DNA of 32,978 nucleotides from Treponema sp. (GTDB taxonomy: Bacteria > Spirochaetota > Spirochaetia > Treponematales > Breznakiellaceae): NCBI GenBank assembly GCA_009785215.1, contig WQWU01000030.1, forward strand, positions 1 to 32,978. Direction: 5' to 3'. Position 1 is the stretch's first letter. Each line of letters begins with the position of its first letter. Both the position numbers and the translations under genes were made by a program. Shown here piece by piece: positions 15,674 to 21,791 of the stretch. Under the pieces are notes generated by a model. The model was not told the DNA's origin, searched no databases, and saw only the letters and a list, made by a program, of their open reading frames with translations.

Positions 15674-16532
15674 CATGACAGGTTATGCATATCAGGAAAA
15701 AACAGGGCAGGATTTGTCTGTTTCTGTAGAAATAAAAGGGGTAAATAGCCGTTATCTGGAAGTTTCTGTTAATCTTCCTCCGTGGCTTACAATGTTTGAA
15801 TCAAAAATAAAAGAAAGTATAACTTCGCGGTGCGGCAGGGGAAAAGCTGATGTTTTTATTCGTGTGCGCGAACATAATGTGCCAATAAGTATCAAAATAA
15901 ATAAAAATGCAGCAAGAGCATATTTTAATTCGATGAACGAGCTGACAAAAGAACTTGGTATAAAAGAAAAGCCAAATATTGATTCTTTAATGAGGATAGA
16001 AAGTATTCTGGAAATAGAAAAAAACCGCGACAACGAATACTATTGGCAGGAAATTAAACCGGTATTTAATGATGCTCTGCAAATCTTCTGCAATGAAAGG
16101 GAAAGAGAGGGGAAACATACAGAAGATGATATAATTTCCCATATTGGAATAATCGAATCATCATTAAAAAATATTTCCGCTTTTGTTCCGGTAATAGAAC
16201 AAACACTTAAAGAAAATATTAAAACGCGTTTTGCAGAATTATTGGGAAATAATATCGACGAGAACAAAGTACTTTCAGAAACAGCATCATTATTATTAAA
16301 ATATACAATTTCGGAAGAAATCTCCCGTCTTTCTTCTCATCTGGGAGAATTCAGGGCAGAGACAGAAAGGAACCAAAAACCGGGAAAAAAGCTGGATTTT
16401 TTATGCCAGGAAATGAACAGGGAAATTAACACAATTGGATCAAAGAGCGCTATAATAGAAGTAACAGGCGAAGTTGTCAAAATGAAAGAAATGCTGGAGA
16501 ACATAAGAGAGCAGCTAAGAAATATTGAATAA
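15666..16532 (+). CDS. YicC family endoribonuclease
   Basis: The 288-aa protein opens with the family signature MVSMTGYA and has VEIKGVNSRYLEVSVNLP, GRGKADVFIRV and the C-terminal block KKLDFLCQEMNREINTIGSK plus E-V-V-K-M-K-E-M-L-E-N-I-R-E-Q-L-N-x-E. Members of this family have been characterised as endoribonucleases (YicC, YloC). A ribosome-binding site GGGGTG lies 5 bases upstream of the ATG, and the gene overlaps murC by 8 bases. A kinase gene follows, an arrangement that resembles yicC-gmk in other bacteria, but here the partner is a CMK-like kinase. Confidence 0.92.
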   Translation: MVSMTGYAYQEKTGQDLSVSVEIKGVNSRYLEVSVNLPPWLTMFESKIKESITSRCGRGKADVFIRVREHNVPISIKINKNAARAYFNSMNELTKELGIKEKPNIDSLMRIESILEIEKNRDNEYYWQEIKPVFNDALQIFCNEREREGKHTEDDIISHIGIIESSLKNISAFVPVIEQTLKENIKTRFAELLGNNIDENKVLSETASLLLKYTISEEISRLSSHLGEFRAETERNQKPGKKLDFLCQEMNREINTIGSKSAIIEVTGEVVKMKEMLENIREQLRNIE

Positions 16533-16558
16533 TGCTCACTTTAAAGTTTGGAGGGGTG

Positions 16559-17104
16559 ATGAAAAAAAATATTCGAATCGCTATTTCCGGCAGAAGCGGC
16601 TGCGGCAACACTACAGTTAGTAAAATGGTCGCAGATGCTTTGGGTTTGCGTTTTATCAATTTTACTTTTCGTTCGCTTGCAAAAGAAAGAGGTCTGGAAT
16701 TAAAAGACATTCTTGTTCTTGCGGCAAATGATGACTCTATAGATAAAGAAGTGGATACAAGGCAGGTGCAGATTGCGCGTGAAAATTCTCATGAAAACAG
16801 CGGCTGTGTATTAGGTTCGCGTCTTGCAATCTGGATGCTGGAAGAAGCGGATTTAAAAGTTTATCTCGATGCTAAACCGCAGACAAGGGCAGAGCGGATT
16901 GTAAACAGGGAAGGCGGCAATCTTGAAGAAGTTTCTGCCTTTACTGCAGAGCGCGACAAGCAGGATCACGGCAGGTATCTGCGCATTTATAATATTGATA
17001 CTGACGATTTTAATTTTGCAGATTTAATTATCGATACTGATAAATATGATCCTCAGCAGATTACAGATATAATTATAGAAAGAGCAAGAGAAATTATTGG
17101 TTAA
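16559..17104 (+). CDS. cytidylate kinase-like protein
   Basis: The 181-aa protein resembles (d)CMP kinases: a nucleotide-binding loop ISGRSGCGNTTVS (9-21), a D-x-R-Q region, GSRLAIW, VYLDAKPQTRAERIVNREGG and a lid with R-D-K-Q-D-H-x-R-Y-L-R-I-Y-N-I-D. It likely phosphorylates CMP/dCMP for nucleotide synthesis. In the loop the usual Walker-A Lys is Asn (N17). I recall the G-C-G-N-T-T form in spirochaetal CMK-like proteins, but this needs checking. The start at 16559 is chosen for its strong GGAGGGG site; an ATG at 16532 would overlap the yicC stop without one. The ligand and reaction are inferred from family resemblance only. Confidence 0.8.
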   Translation: MKKNIRIAISGRSGCGNTTVSKMVADALGLRFINFTFRSLAKERGLELKDILVLAANDDSIDKEVDTRQVQIARENSHENSGCVLGSRLAIWMLEEADLKVYLDAKPQTRAERIVNREGGNLEEVSAFTAERDKQDHGRYLRIYNIDTDDFNFADLIIDTDKYDPQQITDIIIERAREIIG

Positions 17105-17122
17105 AAAAAATTTAGAAGAGGA

Positions 17123-17160
17123 CCTCACACAAAGGCACAGAGGCACAAAGAACACGGAGG
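17123..17160. repeat. interspersed repeat, inverted copy
   Basis: Read on the minus strand, this copy matches the repeat at 1652-1686 with a few differences (ttctttgtgcctctgtgcc against tcctttgtgcttctgtgct). Its last bases, GGAGG at 17156-17160, form the ribosome-binding site of the next gene. Confidence 0.8.
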
Positions 17161-17167
17161 TTTTTAA

Positions 17168-18151
17168 TTGTTGGAAAGAATATCTTCGTTACCAATAGAC
17201 TCAGAAAAATCAACTCAAAGTGTAAAAACTACAAAAGCTAAGGCTCCGGCGCAAAGTGAAAAACCATCAATTTCAAATCCGGCGCGTTCTGCAGTTTCGA
17301 CCGTCGCTGCAGGATTGCCGCAGGATAAATTATCGTCTTCTATTGTGTCGTTTGCGCGTTTTTTTTCGCTCTCTTTAAAACCGCAGGTTCTTGCAGATAT
17401 ACGCCGTCAGGTTTTTCTAGTTCAAGGGCAAACATTAACTCAAACAGCAGTGTTAACACAGCAAGCTGCGCAACCTGCGGCGCATACTGGCACTGACCAA
17501 TCAATTTTTAAAATGCGCGAGGCAATATCGCTGTCTGCCGCCGCAGCCGAAAGTAAGGGAGTGGAGCTTCTGCCTAAAGGTCTTGAATCGTATGCCGAAG
17601 CTGCAGACCCTGATCTGCGGCGGCAAAACAGGGAACAAAAGCAGAAAAAACAAGACAGGGAGCAGACTGAGAAGGAAGAAATAAAGACAAACTCTATCTC
17701 TGCAAATAATATTAAAAAATCGGCTTATGATTATTTAGATAAGAACCCTCTTATCGATATACTAAATAAACTGCCCGGGAAAAACGGCAAACGCTGGGTT
17801 GTGTTTCCTTTTGATTTTAAAACAAACGATATGGAATATATGGTGTCGGTGAGGGTTCTATTAGATGATAACCGAAACATAAATAAAACTGTTTGTTTGG
17901 CTATGGATATAGCGGAAAAAAATAATCAGCATAATCGATGGCTTTTTTATATGGAATCTGTTAATGAAAAACCCATTAAACTTTTTGTTTATTTACAGGA
18001 TGAGATTCCTGCCAAAATGCATTTGAAATACAAGGAAAAATTGTCGCAGGAACTGGATATTCCGCAAAAGCAGATTTTTATTAAAATAAGAGAAGAATCA
18101 TTTCCGTATGAGGCAGACAGCGGTTTTTCTTCTATAGATGAGGCTGTTTGA
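17168..18151 (+). CDS. FliK-like protein paired with an FlhB-like gene
   Basis: The 327-aa product is low-complexity for two thirds of its length: Ser/Ala/Gln-rich (1-150), then Lys/Gln/Glu-rich (~150-170). It ends in a compact C-terminal domain (~210-315: RWVVFPFDF, Y-M-V-S-V-R-V-L-L-D-D, N-R-W-L-F-Y, VYLQDEIP, QIFIKIREESF). A disordered N-terminus with a folded C-terminus, directly upstream of an FlhB-C-like gene, resembles Bacillus subtilis YlqG-YlqH and suggests a role with the flagellar export gate. There is no ATG; TTG at 17168 has GGAGG with 7-base spacing, and the next codon, also TTG, is an alternative. The site lies in an interspersed repeat. Sequence identity to FliK is not demonstrated. 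Confidence 0.6.
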   Translation: MLERISSLPIDSEKSTQSVKTTKAKAPAQSEKPSISNPARSAVSTVAAGLPQDKLSSSIVSFARFFSLSLKPQVLADIRRQVFLVQGQTLTQTAVLTQQAAQPAAHTGTDQSIFKMREAISLSAAAAESKGVELLPKGLESYAEAADPDLRRQNREQKQKKQDREQTEKEEIKTNSISANNIKKSAYDYLDKNPLIDILNKLPGKNGKRWVVFPFDFKTNDMEYMVSVRVLLDDNRNINKTVCLAMDIAEKNNQHNRWLFYMESVNEKPIKLFVYLQDEIPAKMHLKYKEKLSQELDIPQKQIFIKIREESFPYEADSGFSSIDEAV

Positions 18152-18153
18152 TT

Positions 18154-18438
18154 ATGAAGAAAAAGAAAATTGCATCGGCAATTGGATATTCTCCCGGCGA
18201 TTCTGCTCCCAGATTGTATGCTTCGGGAAAGGGGCGTAATGCCGATCAAATTATTACTGTTGCCGGGGAAGCAGGTATCGCTGTAATTGAGGATGCAGCT
18301 CTTGCATCGCTTTTGGATACATGGGCGGACAGTTCGGTAAAATCCGGCGATTTTATACCTCCTTGGTGTTGGGAAGCGGCTGCCAAAGTGCTGGCTTTTG
18401 TATTATCTGCGGAAAATAAAGAACATAAGGGCTATTGA
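18154..18438 (+). CDS. FlhB C-terminal-like export switch protein (FlhX type)
   Basis: This 94-aa protein corresponds to the cytoplasmic C-terminal part of FlhB/YscU/EscU: A-I-G-Y-S-P-G-D-S-A-P-R-L-Y-A-S-G-K-G, then I-T-V-A-G-E-A-G-I-A-V-I-E-D-A-A-L-A-S-L-L, and finally I-P-P-W-C-W-E-A-A-A-K-V-L-A-F-V. The autocleavage motif NPTH is not present; the protein begins just after the place where it would be. Stand-alone FlhB-C proteins can support flagellar export in other bacteria. ATG at 18154 and TTG at 18148 are both possible; the upstream GAGG lies 10 or 4 bases away. It is coupled to the preceding FliK-like gene. Confidence 0.85.
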   Translation: MKKKKIASAIGYSPGDSAPRLYASGKGRNADQIITVAGEAGIAVIEDAALASLLDTWADSSVKSGDFIPPWCWEAAAKVLAFVLSAENKEHKGY

Positions 18439-18463
18439 CTTTTTTTCTCTTTTTTGGGAAGAT
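18435..18463 (+). promoter_or_regulatory. possible tRNA operon promoter
   Basis: TTGACT (18435-18440), a 17-base spacer and GAAGAT (18458-18463). The -35 is good, the -10 poor (3 of 6). It overlaps the stop of the FlhB-like gene and would start transcripts about 25 bases before the tRNA-Gly. Confidence 0.3.
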
Positions 18464-18494
18464 GTTAAATAGCGGTATGTTTTATTGGGCTTTA

Positions 18495-18566
18495 GCGGCT
18501 GTCGTATAACGGCTATTACCCTAGCCTTCCAAGCTGGTGACGTCGGTTCGACTCCGATCAGCCGCT
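18495..18566 (+). tRNA. tRNA-Gly (anticodon TCC)
   Basis: The acceptor stem GCGGCTG (18495-18501) pairs with CAGCCGC (18559-18565), with discriminator T at 18566. The anticodon stem-loop is TAGC-CTTCCAA-GCTG with anticodon TCC, reading GGA. The T-arm is TCGG-TTCGACT-CCGA. No CCA is encoded. The 72-base length is normal for glycine tRNA. Confidence 0.95.
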
Positions 18567-18587
18567 ATGGCATAATAAAACACTATC

Positions 18588-18661
18588 GGGTCCATAGCTC
18601 AGCTGGTTAGAGCGCTTGTTTTACACGCAAGATGTCCCTGGTTCGAATCCGGGTGGGCCCA
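18588..18661 (+). tRNA. tRNA-Val (anticodon TAC)
   Basis: The acceptor stem GGGTCCA (18588-18594) pairs with TGGGCCC (18654-18660) with one T-G wobble; the discriminator is A at 18661. The D-stem is GCTC/GAGC. The anticodon loop TTTACAC carries TAC, which reads GTA. The T-arm is CCTGG-TTCGAAT-CCGGG. No CCA is encoded. It lies 21 bases after the tRNA-Gly, with no terminator between it and the lipoprotein gene. Confidence 0.95.
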
Positions 18662-18680
18662 AAGCAGAGTGGAGGAACGA

Positions 18681-19787
18681 ATGAAAAAATTATTTTATGT
18701 CTGTTTAATCCTGGTATTATTTCTGCCGGTTTCTTGTCAAAGAAAGGCGGATGATCTTGGTCCTATTACTGATATGGGTATAACTGTTCGCTTGCTTACT
18801 GACGCGACAGGAGTAGATGATAAATCATTTAATGCTGCTGCCTGGAGAGGTATTCTTGAGTTTTACGGTGATTCATGGGCAAACCCCAGACAGAGGGGAA
18901 AGGCCTACGATTGGATTACTGCCCGGGATCAAAGTATGTACATACCTAACCTTAGACAGGCAACTGACGAAGGTTATGACTTAATTATTGTAAACGGGTT
19001 CACATGGGATGATGCTGTAACTCAGGTTTCCCTGGATAATCCCGATCAAAAATATTTAATTGTTGATGTTGACTGGGTAGAAGCCGGTAGTATTATGCAG
19101 GCGGCTTATGCCGAACACGAAGGTTCATATCTTGTTGGCGTTGCGGCAGCTTTAAAAGCGCTGGAAGACGGCGTAGTTAATCCCCGTTTTGGTTTTATCG
19201 GCGGCATGCCCGGCGCTGTTATTACAAAGTTTCAGGTAGGTTATGTTCAGGGAATATTGTCTGTGATTCCCAACGCTCAAATAGTTGATTATTATGTCGG
19301 CAGCTGGAATGAACCAGGACTTGCAAAGATTCAAGCTATGACATGGTACGATTCCGGAGTTTATGCAATTTTTTCTGCGGCTGGAAACAGCGGCAACGGA
19401 ACCATTGCGCAGGCAAGAGAGTACCGAGCCGCCGGCAGAAATGTCTGGGCTATCGGCGTTGATTCAGATCAATTTGAAGACGGATTATACAATAGAACAG
19501 ATTCTGCTGTATTAACATCAATGTTAAAACGTGTAGAGAACAGCGTTATGTACGCGCTCAATGCAGTTAGAAATAATACTTTTACACCTAAAGTTATTAT
19601 ATTTGATTTAAAGGTCGATGGCGTTGGTTATTCTGCCGTTAATCCGGCTTTAAGCAGTGAAATAATCGATACTTTGGAAATTGTTAAAGAACAAATTTCC
19701 AGCGGTCAGATTATAGTTGCGGCAACTCTTGCAGAAGCTATGCGGCTGCCCGGCTTTCCTCAGAATTTAAGAGCGATTGACGACTAG
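18681..19787 (+). CDS. tmpC: BMP/PnrA-family nucleoside-binding lipoprotein
   Basis: The 368-aa lipoprotein has a signal peptide ending in the lipobox LPVSC (Cys19). The BMP-family binding domain has GVDDKSFNAAAWRG near the N-terminus, NLRQATDEGYDLIIVNGF, YAEHEGSYLVGVAAAL, FGFIGGMPGAVITKFQVGY, YAIFSAAGNSGNGTIAQARE and WAIGVDSDQ. Treponema pallidum TmpC/PnrA of this family binds purine nucleosides and feeds an ABC importer. The start is at 18681, where GGAGG sits 5 bases before the ATG; GTG at 18669 is unlikely. It begins 19 bases after the tRNA-Val, so tRNA and mRNA may share a transcript. Its stop overlaps the next permease start by 11 bases. The symbol is given by family likeness. Confidence 0.9.
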   Translation: MKKLFYVCLILVLFLPVSCQRKADDLGPITDMGITVRLLTDATGVDDKSFNAAAWRGILEFYGDSWANPRQRGKAYDWITARDQSMYIPNLRQATDEGYDLIIVNGFTWDDAVTQVSLDNPDQKYLIVDVDWVEAGSIMQAAYAEHEGSYLVGVAAALKALEDGVVNPRFGFIGGMPGAVITKFQVGYVQGILSVIPNAQIVDYYVGSWNEPGLAKIQAMTWYDSGVYAIFSAAGNSGNGTIAQAREYRAAGRNVWAIGVDSDQFEDGLYNRTDSAVLTSMLKRVENSVMYALNAVRNNTFTPKVIIFDLKVDGVGYSAVNPALSSEIIDTLEIVKEQISSGQIIVAATLAEAMRLPGFPQNLRAIDD

Positions 19788-20880
19788 ATTAAACAAAATA
19801 GAAAATAAAACTCTGGAATTGTTAACCAGCTCGGATGCCGCTGTTTCCGTTGTTGTTGTGTTTTTTGGTTTTCTTATAGCTACTTTAATACTTTTAATAA
19901 TTGGAAGAAATCCTGCAGGTATGTATCAGGCAATGCTGCAGGTAGTATCCGGTTTTGATCTAAGACGCGGAACATGGAATGCGCGGTATATAGGCGAGTG
20001 GCTGGTTATTTCGATGCCGCTTATTCTCTGCGGATTAAGTATGGGTTTTTCTGCCCGCGCTGGTTTATTTAACATAGGTGCAGAGGGTCAGTATATTGCA
20101 GGTTTAACCGCGGCGCAGATAATAGCAGTTTTTTATTCCAATTTTATTTTTGCTGTGTTAGGCGCAATTATTGCAGGTTCGTTATGGGGCGGCATTGCAG
20201 GTATTTTAAAAGCCAGATACAGGGTTTCTGAAGTAGTAACCACAATTATGATGAATTATATTGCTCTTTTTATTCATCGTATAATTACACTGGGAATTCC
20301 AGGCAGTAATACATTCAGAACGCCGGAGTTTTCCGCCGCCGCTTCTCTTTCCAGTTCAACGCTTGCATCCATAACAAATAATTCAAGGCTTAATAACGGT
20401 ATTTGGTTTGTTATTGCCGCTATTATTATTTACTGGCTTATTATGGAAAAAAGCACACTAGGTTTTTCTTTGCGAGCGGCGGGTTTTAACAGAGAAGCGG
20501 CTTTATACTCAGGGATGCATGTTAAAACAAATATTACTATCGCTATGGCAATTTCCGGGGCATTTGCAGGGCTTGCAGGCGCCGTTGTTTCGTTAGGTGT
20601 ATTTACTCACGGACGTGTATTATCTGCTTTTGAAGGTTACGGCTTTGACGGCATTGCGGTAGCTCTTGGCGGAAATTGCACTGCACTGGGAACAGCTATA
20701 ATGGGATTGCTTTTTGGAATGCTTAAATCTGCTCAGCCTTTAATGCAGTCGCGCCAGATTCCAAGAGAGATAGTTTCCATTATTATGGGATTAGTTGTTA
20801 TATTTATTGCTTTAAGACCCGGCATTTATATGTTTGTTGAATGGCGTTCAAGAACAAAAATTAAAAAGGAAGATAAATGA
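19777..20880 (+). CDS. nucleoside ABC transporter permease 1 (RbsC/BMP type)
   Basis: This 367-aa polytopic protein belongs to the branched-chain/ribose permease family found with BMP lipoproteins (YufP-like). Marks: LCGLSMGFSARAGLFNIGAEGQYIAG in the N-terminal half, then an E-V-V-T-T-I-M-M-N-Y-I-A-L motif, LRAAGFNREAALYSGM and GLAGAVVSLG. About eight to ten TM helices are visible. No ATG stands at the start; TTG at 19777 has AAGAG upstream and overlaps the lipoprotein gene by 11 bases, which points to translational coupling. Usually an ATPase gene comes between lipoprotein and permease; here there is none. Confidence 0.9.
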   Translation: MTTRLNKIENKTLELLTSSDAAVSVVVVFFGFLIATLILLIIGRNPAGMYQAMLQVVSGFDLRRGTWNARYIGEWLVISMPLILCGLSMGFSARAGLFNIGAEGQYIAGLTAAQIIAVFYSNFIFAVLGAIIAGSLWGGIAGILKARYRVSEVVTTIMMNYIALFIHRIITLGIPGSNTFRTPEFSAAASLSSSTLASITNNSRLNNGIWFVIAAIIIYWLIMEKSTLGFSLRAAGFNREAALYSGMHVKTNITIAMAISGAFAGLAGAVVSLGVFTHGRVLSAFEGYGFDGIAVALGGNCTALGTAIMGLLFGMLKSAQPLMQSRQIPREIVSIIMGLVVIFIALRPGIYMFVEWRSRTKIKKEDK

Positions 20881-21770
20881 CAAATATGCTTCCTTCTACA
20901 TTAATGATTGTTTCACCAATATTGATTGCCGCAATCGGAGGAATGATCTGCGAACGCGCAGGAGTTGTAAATATTGCGCTAGAAGGCCTTATGTCTATAG
21001 GAGCTATGACAGCTGCAATTATTCATGTCCTGCTTGAAACAAGTATTGGTTTTTCCATTCCATTAGCTTTAATTTTTGCGGCGTTTGCAGGCGGGTTATT
21101 TTCTGTTATTCATGCATTTGCTTCTGTCACATTAAGAGCAGATCAAATTATTTCCGGAACCGGAATTAATTTATTGTCCAACGGGATAACTGTTTTTATC
21201 TGTCAGCTTGTGTTTCGTATGGATAGAAGCTTAAGTTACAGAATGGGAATGCAGGCGGGTTTCCTGGGTTTATATCCTACAATCTGGATAGCTTTATTTA
21301 TTCTTTTTATTACCTGGTTTGTATTGTATAAGCGCCCCTTTGGCCTTCGTCTTCGCGCTTCCGGAGAGTTTCCGCAGGCTCTTGCTGCATCGGGAGTGAA
21401 TGTAATAAGAATCCGGTATATTGCAATAATTGTATCAGGAATGCTTGCAGGTCTTGCTGGAGCCTGCGTTGTTTTAACACAGGATATACAATTCACTGTT
21501 AATACTATTAACGGTAAAGGTTTTATAGCTCTTGCCGCAGTATCTTTCGGCAGGTGGCTTCCCCTGGGTGTTCTTGGCGCAAGTTTTTTATTCGGTCTTT
21601 CTTCCAGCTTTGCAGTTAATGTTTTTAATATAAGAAGCCTGGACTTTCTGCCGTCTGAAATTTTTAATATGCTGCCGTATCTTATTACTCTGCTTACGCT
21701 TGTAGTATTCAGCGGAAAGGATTATGCGCCAAGAGCAGTTGGTCAGCAGTACGACATCACAAAAAATTAA
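20877..21770 (+). CDS. nucleoside ABC transporter permease 2 (RbsC/BMP type)
   Basis: The 297-aa membrane protein is the usual partner permease of this system (YufQ-like): IAAIGGMICERAGVVNIALEGLM near the N-terminus, LRADQIISGTGINLLSNG, LRASGEFPQALAASGV and GMLAGLAGACVVL. It overlaps permease 1 by 4 bases (ATGA), so expression is coupled. With permease 1 it should form the membrane channel for nucleosides delivered by the lipoprotein. The mutS2 gene meets it tail to tail 21 bases later, so the operon ends here without an ATPase gene. Confidence 0.9.
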   Translation: MTNMLPSTLMIVSPILIAAIGGMICERAGVVNIALEGLMSIGAMTAAIIHVLLETSIGFSIPLALIFAAFAGGLFSVIHAFASVTLRADQIISGTGINLLSNGITVFICQLVFRMDRSLSYRMGMQAGFLGLYPTIWIALFILFITWFVLYKRPFGLRLRASGEFPQALAASGVNVIRIRYIAIIVSGMLAGLAGACVVLTQDIQFTVNTINGKGFIALAAVSFGRWLPLGVLGASFLFGLSSSFAVNVFNIRSLDFLPSEIFNMLPYLITLLTLVVFSGKDYAPRAVGQQYDITKN

Positions 21771-21791
21771 GTAACTTAATTGCAGCTTTAG

